A stretch of DNA of 64,000 nt, taken from Streptomyces sp. NBC_00820 (GTDB lineage Bacteria; Actinomycetota; Actinomycetes; Streptomycetales; Streptomycetaceae). The stretch spans positions 1 to 64,000 of the forward strand of contig NZ_CP108882.1 in NCBI RefSeq assembly GCF_036347055.1, read 5' to 3'. The translations under genes and the position numbers were made by a program. Below, one piece after another: positions 16,293 through 25,387 of this stretch (its first letter is position 1; the number at the start of each line of letters is the position of its first letter). A model generated the notes under the pieces. The model had not been told where the DNA came from. It did no database searches and worked only from the letters and a program-made list of their open reading frames with translations.

Positions 16293-18734
16293 CTACACAA
16301 GAACGGCCGGCACGGCGTCCTCGGCCGTCCAGTCCCCCTCGAACAGGGCGGCGACCAGGCGTACGTGATGGTCGGGGAGCTGGTCGGCGCGGTGCCGGTG
16401 GCGGGCCTTGGCCAGCCAGGCGCCGAGCTTGACGGTGTCGCCGTCGACGCGGACCGTCTCCCGGGCGGCAGGGATGCGGCCCTCGCGGTGCAGGAAAAGC
16501 TCCAGCAGCTGGACGGTCTCCTCGAACGTTCGGCGGGTACGGCTGGCGGGAGCCAGCGGGTTCGCCTCGGGAGTGAGGCCGAGCGCGGTCATCAGCTGCT
16601 GCTGGCCGTCGGCAAGGGCCGACCAGGTGGTGAGCTGGCGCCCCAGCCAGGAGCCGATCTTCACGCCGCCGATCTGGGTGTCGCGGGTCAGGGCGGCGGG
16701 GTCGGCGCCGGTGGCGAGGTGGGCGCGCAGCAGGTGGTATTTGCGGTGCCAGTCCGCTCCGTGCGGCAGACGCCAGTCGGCGGCGAGGGCGGTGAGGGCC
16801 TCGGCGCGCGCGGTGTCGAGGTCGTTCCTGGCGGCGAGGTGGCGTTGTTCGGCGAGCCAGGCTCCGACGGGGGTGGTGGCGGGGGCGGCGAGGTGGCCGT
16901 GGGCGCGGTGGTAGTCGGCGGCTGCGGCGAGGCGGGAGCGCCAGGCGGCGTCGTGCTTGTCCCAGATCATGCCCAGCGCGTCGAGTTCGGCGATCCAGTC
17001 GGCTTCGAGGCGGCCGGCTTTCGCGGCGTCGCGCATGGTGGTGATGAAGGTGCCGAGGGTGTAGCCGGTGGGGTCGGTGTAGTCGGCGGGGATGTCGAGG
17101 TGGCCGTACTGGTCGCGGTAGGAGCGGGCGGCGGCGAGGCCGAGGCGGCGGGAGCGGGAGACGGCTGGGTCGCGGGGGTCGAAGGAGACCAGGTCCATCG
17201 CCTGGGCGATGCGTTCGGGGTGGACGGTGAAGTCGAAGTGCCAGCGACGGGCGATGACGTCGCTGGTCTCCTTCGGCAGGCGGTTGGCCTTGTCGGGGAG
17301 GCGTTCGAGGATGCGGTGGTCGTGGCTGGCCAGCGCGCAGGCGATCGCCCACACCGGCTCGTACGCGGTGCCGAGGATGTTCTCGCTGTCGGCGCCGGGC
17401 GGGATGTAGACGGGGACGACCAGGCTGGCGGTCTTGCCGGAGACGTCCAGACGCAGGGCGCGGCCGAGGGCCTGCACGCAGCGGATGACGCTGCGGGTGG
17501 GGTCGGCGAAGACGACGGCGTCGACGCTGGGGATGTCGACGCCTTCAGCGATCAGGCGGGAGTTGGCGAGGATCGCGGTGTCGGCGGCGGCGAAGGCGGC
17601 GAAGATGTCGGCGCGCTGGGCGGGGGTGTGTTCGCCGTGGGCGAAGAACAGCTGCGGGTCGATGCCGGGGACGAGGCCGGGGTCGGTCTTGGCCAGCAGG
17701 CGCAGGGTGTGGGGCAGTTCGCGGGTGAAGCGGCGGGCGTCGGAGACGAGGTTGAAGTAGACCAGGACCTTCTTCAGGCCGTGCTCGGTCATGGCGCGCA
17801 GGACGGCCAAGTGCAGGGCGGTGGTGCGCAGCGCACTGTCGTCCTTCTGCTCCCGGGCCGCAGTGCTGCCGGTGGTCGTGGTGCCGGGGGCGGGCATGTT
17901 CAGGCGGCGGCGCAGGTCGGTGTCGGTGAGGGTGGGCACCACGATGCGGTAGTCCGCCGCCCGGCCATCCGCCACAGCCCTCGCGAGGGGATATTCAACG
18001 ACCTTCTTGCCGTACATCTGTTCGTTGTCCATGGAGTTGGCGAACGCGTCCACCTCCTCGCCCTGCGGGCGCCCTCGGCGCGGGCGGGTGAGGTCGGCGG
18101 ACTCCGCCAGCTCCGGGGCGGCGAAGATGCGGGGCGTGGCGGTCATGTAGAGGCGGCGGTCGGCGTGGATGCGCTGGGCGGCGTTGACGATCGCCCACTT
18201 CTTGTCGGCCCGGCCGGCGATCCGGTGCGCCTCGTCCATGATCGCCAGGTCGAACGGCGGAACTGCGTACCCCGTCTTCTGGGTTTCCTCAATCTTGTTC
18301 AGGGAGTCGTAGGTGCAGATCAGCGTCAGAGCCGGGATCTGATCCTCTGCCTCCCCCACCACCGACATCAGCCCGCCCAGCGCGTGCGGGTCGGTGGTCG
18401 ACATGACGCGGGCGGCCACCAGATCCTCACGGCCGGCCACATCCATCGATGACACGATCACCATGTGCTCGCCGTGGCCGTCACCGCGCCAGGCCAGGGC
18501 GGTCTGCGCCGCCAGGTCAAGGGTGGGCACCACGAACAGCACTAGCCGCGCGCCGAGTTGGTTCGCGACGCGGATGGACACCAGCGTCTTCCCGGTCCCC
18601 GTCGCCGATACGAACAGTCCCCTCGTCCCGGGGCGGCGCAGGTGCCGCACGAGCCGGTTCACCGCGTCCGCCTGGTCGGTAAAGAGCCGGGACCGCTCGG
18701 GGCGGCCGGGGCGCGGCAGTTCCACCACAGTCAT
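16293..18734 (-). CDS. DEAH-box helicase with helicase-associated (HA) repeats
   Basis: An 813-residue protein from the ATG at 18734 (AGGAAGAG eight bases upstream). Residues about 15-230 are the first RecA-like domain: Walker A VSATGTGKT, motif II DEAH in MDEAHRI, motif III YMTATPR. Residues about 280-470 are the second, with ILANSRLIAEGVDIP and QALGRALR. Residues about 535-800 contain HA repeats with the Trp core (WRLPHGADWHRKYH, KIGSWLGRQLTTWSALADGQ). HA helicases are frequent next to Streptomyces telomeres, often beside tap-tpg, as here; a link to end replication or conjugal transfer is suspected in the field but not proven. Confidence 0.9.
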   Translation of the reverse strand: MTVVELPRPGRPERSRLFTDQADAVNRLVRHLRRPGTRGLFVSATGTGKTLVSIRVANQLGARLVLFVVPTLDLAAQTALAWRGDGHGEHMVIVSSMDVAGREDLVAARVMSTTDPHALGGLMSVVGEAEDQIPALTLICTYDSLNKIEETQKTGYAVPPFDLAIMDEAHRIAGRADKKWAIVNAAQRIHADRRLYMTATPRIFAAPELAESADLTRPRRGRPQGEEVDAFANSMDNEQMYGKKVVEYPLARAVADGRAADYRIVVPTLTDTDLRRRLNMPAPGTTTTGSTAAREQKDDSALRTTALHLAVLRAMTEHGLKKVLVYFNLVSDARRFTRELPHTLRLLAKTDPGLVPGIDPQLFFAHGEHTPAQRADIFAAFAAADTAILANSRLIAEGVDIPSVDAVVFADPTRSVIRCVQALGRALRLDVSGKTASLVVPVYIPPGADSENILGTAYEPVWAIACALASHDHRILERLPDKANRLPKETSDVIARRWHFDFTVHPERIAQAMDLVSFDPRDPAVSRSRRLGLAAARSYRDQYGHLDIPADYTDPTGYTLGTFITTMRDAAKAGRLEADWIAELDALGMIWDKHDAAWRSRLAAAADYHRAHGHLAAPATTPVGAWLAEQRHLAARNDLDTARAEALTALAADWRLPHGADWHRKYHLLRAHLATGADPAALTRDTQIGGVKIGSWLGRQLTTWSALADGQQQLMTALGLTPEANPLAPASRTRRTFEETVQLLELFLHREGRIPAARETVRVDGDTVKLGAWLAKARHRHRADQLPDHHVRLVAALFEGDWTAEDAVPAVLV

Positions 18735-18919
18735 GACAGCTCTTCCTGATCCTGAAGCGGACGGGACCTTGGACGGGGCCGGGTCGGGACAAGGGCGGCG
18801 AGCCCCATGGGCGAGGGCTTTCCCGGACACTACCACCCGTACGCCCATCGCACGTGGAAAGTACGTGGCTGGTACGCGATAGGTACGCTTCATGGATAGG
18901 ATGGGGACGGAGGTGTCCC

Positions 18920-21205
18920 ATGTCCGAGTTGTTCGATGCCGTGGACGCGCTGGTCGCGTCCCGCTCCCCGCTGCCGCCGCCGGCGGAGCGCAGGCGGCTG
19001 CGCCAGGCTCACGCGCTCACCCTGGACGAGGTGGCCGCCGCGCTGCAGGTGCGGCGGGCGACCGTCGGCGCGTGGGAGTCGGGCCGGACCGAGCCGCGGC
19101 CGCCGGAGCGGGAGGCGTACGCACGCCTGCTGGAGCAGCTCGCCACGCTCTACCCCGCCTCTGAGAACGCCGGTGCCGAGCAGGAAGACACCGCGGTGCC
19201 GCGGACGTTCACCGCCCCGGCGCCCGCAGCCCCCGCCACGGCGCCAACGCCGCCGAGGCCCCTGGTGAACCCGCCGACGGTGTCGGCGAGCGGCGCACCG
19301 GATGCCACGGCCGGGGCCGAGACCGCCGGGGAGTCTGCCTCCGCTCCCCCGGCGGCGGTCCGGGCACCGGCCACCGCGCCGCGCCCGCGCGCCGAGCGGG
19401 AATCGCAGACCTCGCGCCGTCCGGGGGCGGCGAAGACCGCCCCGGCGAACGCGCCCGCGCCCGGCGGCGTGTACGCGCACGGCCCGCTGCTCGTCCTCGA
19501 CGCGGACGCCGACCGGAAGGTGACCGGCTACGGCATCGGCGGTCTGATCCTGGACGTGCCCGCCAAGTCCCTGCCCGCGCTGGTGGAGTGGACGCTCACC
19601 GAGGCGCAGCTCGGGGCGGAGAGGCTGCATGGTTCGGGGAAGGACGCCGACCCGCTGCTGGTGCTCACCGAGGCGGCGTGCGAGCGCTACGGCCTGCCCG
19701 CCGCACTGTCGCACGAGGAGCGGCTTGCCGGACGGCTCCCGGAGGGGCACAAGGCCATCAAGCAGCTTCAGCGCGCCGAGTGGAAGCTGACCAAGCGGGG
19801 GCTGGGGCCCTGGGCGCGGATCTACCGCCCCGCCCAGGGGGGCCGCCGAAGGTGCGTACAGCTGTGCATCCCTTCGTGGCGTGCCCTCGATGCCCGCGCG
19901 TGGGGCCATGCCGCGCAGCTGGAGCCCGCGGAGCTCGCCCGGCTGCTGGGCGCGTACGCGCAGCGGGTGATGACCCCGGTCGGCTCCACCGCTGTGACGG
20001 GGCTGCAGCTGATGACCGCGCTCAACCCGCCGACCCGTGCGAGCGAGCCGGACGCCGACGGCCGCCGCCACTCCGAACACCGGCCCGGCTCGCTGGGCAC
20101 CGAGCCGGTCGACCCGGCGCCGTGCGAGGCGACCGACGGGCACCCCGTCCTGGCCGACCTGCCCCGCTTCCACGTGCGCGGCCCTGGCGAGCGGCTGTTC
20201 GAGGAGGCCTACGACTGGGCGCGGGACCTGACCGATGCCGAGTGCATGCAGCGCTACCTGGTCGGCATCGACGTGAACCTGGCCTTCGGCGCTGCCGCGA
20301 ACGGCGCCGTCATCGGCCTCGCTTCCCCGCCCGTGCACGTCACCAACCCCGCCTTCGACGCGGCGGTGCCGGGCTCCTGGCTGGTCGACCTGTCCCACGT
20401 CGACCTCAGTCACGTGAAGGTCGGAAAGCAGTGGCATGAGCTCGACGGCGACCTGCTGCCCAGCCCGTTCACGCCGACTGGCGAACGCCCCGAGGGCCCG
20501 GCCTGGTACACCACCCCCACGGTCGCCTACGCCGTCGAACTCGGCTACGACGTCGCCCCGCTCGAGGCGTGGGTGCGCCAGGAGAGTGGCCGGTTCCTGG
20601 ACGGCTGGTACAAGCGCCTGCGCAACGCCTATGTCGACACCATGGCGGACCTCGGCGTGGGCGAGAAGCTGCCCCCGGCCGAGTTCCTGAGGGCTATGGA
20701 CGGCTACAAGAGCCGTGATCCGGAGCTGGGAATCGTCGTGGACGCGGTCAAGATGACCGTCAAGGGCGGCATCGGCAAGCTGCAGGAGAAGGCGCGCGGC
20801 GGCGGCTGGAAGCCGGGACAGGCCTGGCCCGCTCTCGCCCGCCCGACGTGGCGTCCGGACATCCGCGCCACCGTCATCTCCCGGGCCCGCATCAACATGC
20901 ACCGCAAGATACTCAACCTGGCCGCGGCCACCGGCCGTTACCCGGTCGCGGTCCTCTCGGACTGCGCCGTGTACGCCGCCGACGGCCCCAGCCCGCTGGA
21001 CGTCCTGCCCTATGGCGCCGACGGCAAGACCGTGCCGGGCTCGTTCCGGCTGGGGGTCTCGCCCGGAATGGTCAAGCACGAGGGCACCCAGAGCGTGCTG
21101 TGGGGGGCGGACGTGCTCGAGCAGCTCGGCGCCGACGGCCATGTCGCCAACCTCGCCCGCTACATCAAGACCGGCGAGGTCACCGCCAAGGACACTGGAG
21201 AATAG
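18920..21205 (+). CDS. tap: Telomere-associated protein Tap
   Basis: A 761-residue protein from the ATG at 18920 (GGAGG upstream), close to the known length of Tap. Residues about 25-70 (LTLDEVAAALQVRRATVGAW) are the XRE-type helix-turn-helix, followed by a Pro/Ala linker to about 180. The large C-terminal part carries three spaced motifs that look like a family B polymerase palm: IDVNLAFG (Asp451), VKMTVKGGIGK (Lys611) and LSDCAV (Asp681). Tap binds telomeric 3' overhangs and recruits Tpg; as I recall it has also been reported to have polymerase or primase activity, which fits these motifs. tpg follows after 15 bp, so the two form an operon. Confidence 0.93.
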   Translation: MSELFDAVDALVASRSPLPPPAERRRLRQAHALTLDEVAAALQVRRATVGAWESGRTEPRPPEREAYARLLEQLATLYPASENAGAEQEDTAVPRTFTAPAPAAPATAPTPPRPLVNPPTVSASGAPDATAGAETAGESASAPPAAVRAPATAPRPRAERESQTSRRPGAAKTAPANAPAPGGVYAHGPLLVLDADADRKVTGYGIGGLILDVPAKSLPALVEWTLTEAQLGAERLHGSGKDADPLLVLTEAACERYGLPAALSHEERLAGRLPEGHKAIKQLQRAEWKLTKRGLGPWARIYRPAQGGRRRCVQLCIPSWRALDARAWGHAAQLEPAELARLLGAYAQRVMTPVGSTAVTGLQLMTALNPPTRASEPDADGRRHSEHRPGSLGTEPVDPAPCEATDGHPVLADLPRFHVRGPGERLFEEAYDWARDLTDAECMQRYLVGIDVNLAFGAAANGAVIGLASPPVHVTNPAFDAAVPGSWLVDLSHVDLSHVKVGKQWHELDGDLLPSPFTPTGERPEGPAWYTTPTVAYAVELGYDVAPLEAWVRQESGRFLDGWYKRLRNAYVDTMADLGVGEKLPPAEFLRAMDGYKSRDPELGIVVDAVKMTVKGGIGKLQEKARGGGWKPGQAWPALARPTWRPDIRATVISRARINMHRKILNLAAATGRYPVAVLSDCAVYAADGPSPLDVLPYGADGKTVPGSFRLGVSPGMVKHEGTQSVLWGADVLEQLGADGHVANLARYIKTGEVTAKDTGE

Positions 21206-21220
21206 GGAGCGTTACAGGCG

Positions 21221-21778
21221 ATGGTCACGGTCGGGGAAGAACTCGACAGGGCGGTGCAGGGCGCGTTCACGCAGCCCATCCCCAAGTCCGCCGGGGCGCA
21301 GATGCGTTACCTCCTCAAGAAGCACGGCGGCCGGACGATGCCGGTGGCCGAGCTGCTCGGCATCAGCCAGCGCACGGTGGAGCGGTATGTGAAGAACCAG
21401 ATCAAAAGGCCCCGGCCGGAGCTCGCCGACCGGCTGGAGCGTGAGGTCCGCGTGCGCTGGCAGCCGCAGATCAGGGCGAAGGCGAAGGAGGCCGCGGCCA
21501 CCACGAGCGGCATCATGATCGATGTCCAGGCCCGGTTCGGCTACACCGCCGCCGTCGGCAGCACCGACCAGGCCCGCGTGCGTCACCTCACCCTGGCCCT
21601 GCCGCCCCGGCACGCCGCCCGCCTCCTTCAAGCCCAGGAAGCAGGCGTCGACGAGGACGACCTCCGCGAACTCGCTGCCGAGGCGTTGGGTGAGGTGTAC
21701 TTCCGCGACGGCGGCCGCCGTGCCCACGGCCTCGAAGTGGAACTCAAGGACATCGTCGACCTGCAGTTTGAGCTGTAG
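21221..21778 (+). CDS. tpg: Telomere terminal protein Tpg
   Basis: A 185-residue protein, the usual Tpg size. The helix-turn-helix LLGISQRTVERYVKNQ at about residues 44-60, the basic segment that follows, and the ending AAEALGEVYFRDGGRRAHGL are diagnostic. Tpg is covalently joined to the 5' ends of Streptomyces chromosomes and linear plasmids and primes the fill-in of the 3' overhang. It is placed directly behind tap in the same operon. Its presence implies that this replicon, or one in the same cell, is linear with archetypal-type ends. No truncation is seen. Confidence 0.95.
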   Translation: MVTVGEELDRAVQGAFTQPIPKSAGAQMRYLLKKHGGRTMPVAELLGISQRTVERYVKNQIKRPRPELADRLEREVRVRWQPQIRAKAKEAAATTSGIMIDVQARFGYTAAVGSTDQARVRHLTLALPPRHAARLLQAQEAGVDEDDLRELAAEALGEVYFRDGGRRAHGLEVELKDIVDLQFEL

Positions 21779-21804
21779 GCGGTCAGGCAGTAGGTCTCCA
21801 GTGC

Positions 21805-22254
21805 TCAGGTGCGGCGGTGCGGGGGAACCCATCGGGGCATGCCTGGGGCGGCAGGCAGGAGTTCATTGTCGAGGGGGTCCAGCGCGCGCCCGACGAGTCC
21901 TTCAGATTGGCGTACGAGGGTCAATCGAGTTGTGGGGTGGAGTGGGATGACAGTGATCTGGGTCCATTGCCGGGCACCGTGCCGGGCGGCAACGTGTTCA
22001 CGGATGCGCCCGGCGAGAGTTCGCCCGGCGATGCTGCCCACATAGCGAACGATCCTGCGGGGATCACAGATCACGTACACGGCCGTGGTGATGGTCGCCC
22101 ACGCGGCAGCGGTGACCACGTCAGCGGTGCGCTCGAAGACGAGTTCGCGGCTGATGGGGCTGCCGGTCGGTGGGCTTGGCACAAGGTCGACTGCGTGGGC
22201 GAACAATGCCGGGGTGAGGCGGGTTCCGGCAGGTGCCGAGGGAGCGGGTGCCAT
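21805..22254 (-). CDS. GIY-YIG nuclease-like protein
   Basis: A 149-residue protein; the ATG at 22254 lies four bases after the stop of the larger upstream gene and is preferred to the longer frame reaching 22401. The core has a GIY-YIG variant: AVYVICDPRRIVRYVGS supplies the paired strands, RIREHVAARH the catalytic-helix Arg, and SEGLVGRALDPLDNELLP the conserved Glu and Asn. GIY-YIG proteins cut DNA in restriction, homing and repair. Here it is coupled to an unknown 715-residue protein, which suggests a two-gene unit. It converges on tpg. Confidence 0.7.
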   Translation of the reverse strand: MAPAPSAPAGTRLTPALFAHAVDLVPSPPTGSPISRELVFERTADVVTAAAWATITTAVYVICDPRRIVRYVGSIAGRTLAGRIREHVAARHGARQWTQITVIPLHPTTRLTLVRQSEGLVGRALDPLDNELLPAAPGMPRWVPPHRRT

Positions 22255-22258
22255 GTTC

Positions 22259-24406
22259 TCAGCCCTCCAGCGGCTCGGTGTGCTCATCGAGGTCCTCGGT
22301 GAGTCGCTCGCTGAGAGCGTCGTGGAGTTGCTTCCAGCCGCCCGCCTGTCGGCTGATCTCCTCCAGTTTGGGCAGGCATTCGTGTGGGTCGGACCAGCCA
22401 TGGCGCCGCACCCAGGGCCGGTCGTCGTTGTCGGCGGTGCTGGCCATCTGCTCGACGAGGCTCTGGACCTGCAGGACCTGAGTGTTGAGCTTGACGCCCA
22501 GCCGCGCCAGGCGTGCCTTGGCGGTGGTGTCCGGGACCGACACCCCCTCGCCGCCCACCGGCAGGGTGAGCCGGCGCAGCGCGGAGGCGTTGAGCACCGG
22601 TGCGTTGGGGACGGGGCGGTCGGTGGGGTCGTCGAGTGTTTCCGTATCGAGGTGGCGTACCTGCCGTCCGGCCCGCCCGTCGTAGATTGCCTGGGCGAGC
22701 TGCTTCAACCCGTGTTCGGTGGTGGCGAGTTCGATCACGATCAGGTTGGGTTCGCGGTAGTCACCCTTGGACGTCTTGCTCTCGTCCGGGGTGGTATTGG
22801 TGCTTTCACCGGTCTCTTCGTCCTGGTCGTCATCGTGGCTTCGCGTGCCGAAGGCGGTGCGGTTGAGGATGGGAGCGGATCCGGAAGTCACGAGCCAGAA
22901 GGAACCCATGATCGCCAGTTGAGCGGAGGCGTCGCCGACGAGAGGCTTTTCCCCGATGTCGCGGGCGGCCTGGTAGTCGGGAAGCTCCTGAGTGAGGGCC
23001 TGGTGGAGGAGCTCGGAGACTTCCCGGCGGTCCAGTGTGCGGCCGCGCAGCTGCGGCCAGCGCAGGGCGCGGTCGAAAGCCGAGCGGCGGGCGGGTTTGT
23101 TGGCGGCAGCAGGGACGTGGCGCAGGGCAACTTCGGCGGCCAGTCCTTGCCGCACGAACTTGGAGTTCCCGACGTGGCCGCGGGTCGCGAGCGCTTTGGC
23201 GATCACGCGGTCGGCGCTCGTCCCCTGCTTGGGCAGGAACGCGGCCGTCGCCAATACGGCGATCTCGTCCAGGTGTAGCAGTCCCTGTGCGGCGGCGGTG
23301 GCCGGGTCGTTGAGGGCGGATCGCACCTGGGCCGGGTTCAACGGCGGGGCCTGGGGCAGTGCGCCACGCTGTTCTTGCTCGGCCAGTACGGCCTCGGCGC
23401 GTACCTGGGCTGTGGTGGTGGCGGAGAACGGTGTGGCGGGCTCGAGGTGGGCCTGGGACACCACCCGGCGGCGTACTTCGTCCAGGGGGGCGGTGGTGTC
23501 CCCGGCGAGGACGATAGTGGTGCGGGGCATGGTCGCCACGGTCAGGTTGCGGCGCTCGGCGTCGGACAGCGGTGCCCCGGAGCGGACCTTGCCGCAGATC
23601 GCCAGGAGTTTGTTGCGGTGTGTCTTCCAGGGGTGCTTCTTGAACGACTCCTCGTCCCGCGGCACGACCTGGGCTCGGTCGAGGACGTGCTTGAGGGTGA
23701 TGGTGGCGGCCTTCTGTGCGGCGTGCACGCGCCCGTAGCAGTCTGCGGTCTCGAACGCTCCGAAGGTCGGCGCCCCGGGCAGGTCGACAACCAGGGGGAA
23801 GAGGATCCCGCCGGTGCGTACGCCTCGCTCGGCGATGTCGTCGAGGTAGGGGTTGACCTTCTCGACGTGGTCGTCCATGGCGCTCATCTGGGTGAGCATC
23901 TCGTCCAGTGCCTCAGCGGCATCGGCATAGCGGGTGGCGTCGAAGCGCAGCGCCGTCTGGTCGGACACCACGGTGTAGGGAGGGAGCAGGAACTCACCGG
24001 CAAACCGTAGTTCGCTGCCGCGCAGGTTCTCCAGCGCCTTGAGAACGGGGGCGTTGAGGGTGTTGAGGATGAGGACTCGGGCGACAACGTTCCCGATGAG
24101 TTCGGTGTCGGGGTTGCGGAGTTGGCGCAGGCCTTCCTGCGGGTCGGCGAGCACCCAGGGCAGCGCGCGCGCCACCACCTCGGGCAGGCCCTGGGCTCGG
24201 GCGGTCTCCGCAATGGAGCGGTACTGCTTCAGACTCAGAGGCTTGATGCGGTCCGCGAGCAGCTTCAAATGGCTGTCAGGGACCTGGGATTCGGAGTCCT
24301 CTCCAGCACTGGGCGCAGGGTGCGTGTCCGGTGTGCCCACGGTGGCGTTCTGGTTCGGCAGAGAGAACAGCGTCTCGGAGTCGCTCGAGACAGCGGGGAA
24401 GGTCAT
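22259..24406 (-). CDS. Hypothetical protein upstream of GIY-YIG gene
   Basis: A 715-residue protein if started at the ATG 24406; an ATG at 24418 and a TTG at 24445 are also in frame. No family was recognised. Visible features are a helical N-terminal part (LKLLADRIKPLSLKQYRSIA), a central segment FGAFETADCYGRVHAAQKAA faintly like a ParB or DGQHR motif, a helical middle, and an acidic Asp/Glu-rich linker near residue 530. It is the first gene of a two-gene operon with the GIY-YIG gene. A DNA-modification or sensing role is possible, but this is only context. Confidence 0.65.
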   Translation of the reverse strand: MTFPAVSSDSETLFSLPNQNATVGTPDTHPAPSAGEDSESQVPDSHLKLLADRIKPLSLKQYRSIAETARAQGLPEVVARALPWVLADPQEGLRQLRNPDTELIGNVVARVLILNTLNAPVLKALENLRGSELRFAGEFLLPPYTVVSDQTALRFDATRYADAAEALDEMLTQMSAMDDHVEKVNPYLDDIAERGVRTGGILFPLVVDLPGAPTFGAFETADCYGRVHAAQKAATITLKHVLDRAQVVPRDEESFKKHPWKTHRNKLLAICGKVRSGAPLSDAERRNLTVATMPRTTIVLAGDTTAPLDEVRRRVVSQAHLEPATPFSATTTAQVRAEAVLAEQEQRGALPQAPPLNPAQVRSALNDPATAAAQGLLHLDEIAVLATAAFLPKQGTSADRVIAKALATRGHVGNSKFVRQGLAAEVALRHVPAAANKPARRSAFDRALRWPQLRGRTLDRREVSELLHQALTQELPDYQAARDIGEKPLVGDASAQLAIMGSFWLVTSGSAPILNRTAFGTRSHDDDQDEETGESTNTTPDESKTSKGDYREPNLIVIELATTEHGLKQLAQAIYDGRAGRQVRHLDTETLDDPTDRPVPNAPVLNASALRRLTLPVGGEGVSVPDTTAKARLARLGVKLNTQVLQVQSLVEQMASTADNDDRPWVRRHGWSDPHECLPKLEEISRQAGGWKQLHDALSERLTEDLDEHTEPLEG

Positions 24407-24445
24407 GAGGATGCCCATCACCGGGTTCACGCGGTACGTGAACAA

Positions 24446-24769
24446 GCCGTGCGATCAACGTGCAGGCCCGGTGGCCAGCGTTTCCATCCGCGGGGAGGAG
24501 CGGGTTGCCCGTCTCGACGGTTGGAGCGCGCCGACGATCCTTCGGTGTTAAGTCGATTCAGCTGATCACACCACCATGTGGGGATGTAATCACTGCCGAA
24601 CCGGGTCAGCCCGTACGGGAGTTCAGGAGTCCTCGCACGCGGCACCGCGCTCTCATCAGCGGACTATCGCCTGATGGCGGACTCTACCCCTGCGGGGTCG
24701 CGCCGGGGAGAACATCACTCCAATGAGTGGGTGGACGCGGCGTGGCGGTGGCGGGCGGATCCGGAAACC
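24446..24769. other. Intergenic region between two minus-strand units
   Basis: About 320 bp with no supported gene. It lies downstream of the Tni-type operon and its trailing terminal-protein-like gene, and would be where a second transposon end is expected if that operon is a mobile element. No TGTCA-type terminal repeat matching the set at 31753-31826 was found by eye. Confidence 0.4.
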
Positions 24770-25342
24770 TCAGGCGGAGAAGCCGATGTTGGAGACGTAT
24801 TCGTACTGGCCCCACTGAGAGCCGAGCTCGGGCAGGACGTCGGTGGTCCAGGCCTCCTCGAGGGCGCGGGGGTCGTTGTTGGCCCAGGCGGTGACGATGG
24901 CGTCCCAGCGGCGCACGTTCAGCTTCCGGTAGGGGACGACGCGCTGGTGCGGCCGGGCAACCCGGGACTGGTTGAGGGGGTGGATCTCCACGCGGGTGCC
25001 GCCGCCGGCGTTGAGGCGCACCAGGAGGTGGCGGGCCACATGGTGGCGGCGCACCCTGCGGTAGACAGCCTCGATGCGGTCCAGGTTGGCCTTCGTGGGG
25101 CGCTGCGTGCCGGCCAGCCATGCGTTCAGGGTGCGGTCGGTGACGGTCAGTCCGAGCTGGTGGGCGGTGTGGAGGGTGCGGGTGGACCTGGTCAGGTAGT
25201 TCAGGCGGGCGAGCAGGCCGCGCTTGGCGGTGACGGGGGTGGCGATGAAGTCGATGAGGTAGTCCAGGCGGCGGGCCACGGCGTCGCTGCCCTTGATTCC
25301 TTGGGCTCCATACTTGCCGAACTCGAGGTTTTTCTGGGGCAC
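24770..25342 (-). CDS. Terminal-protein-like (Tpg-like) protein, copy 1
   Basis: A 190-residue protein, about the size of Tpg. Residues about 75-105 (LGLTVTDRTLNAWLAGTQRP followed by TKANLDRIE) form a helix-turn-helix with the same layout as that of Tpg. The end LGSQWGQYEYVSNIGFSA is shared almost exactly with the protein at 56978-57553, and roughly two thirds of all residues agree between the two by eye. It follows the Tni-type operon with a 45-bp gap. I infer a role as a terminal protein or DNA-end binder because copy 2 sits behind a Tap-like gene, but a plain regulator is also possible. Confidence 0.6.
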   Translation of the reverse strand: MPQKNLEFGKYGAQGIKGSDAVARRLDYLIDFIATPVTAKRGLLARLNYLTRSTRTLHTAHQLGLTVTDRTLNAWLAGTQRPTKANLDRIEAVYRRVRRHHVARHLLVRLNAGGGTRVEIHPLNQSRVARPHQRVVPYRKLNVRRWDAIVTAWANNDPRALEEAWTTDVLPELGSQWGQYEYVSNIGFSA

Positions 25343-25387
25343 TTGGCCTTCCGCCCCCTCCCTGTGATGACCGTGACGTCGGTCAGC

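Noticed and set aside
16365..18452. 695-codon plus-strand frame
   Set aside because: Antisense to the HA helicase; Gly/Val/Asp-rich sequence typical of third-position shadowing in high-GC DNA.
18890..21142. 750-codon minus-strand frame
   Set aside because: Antisense to tap, which has unmistakable motifs and an operon partner.
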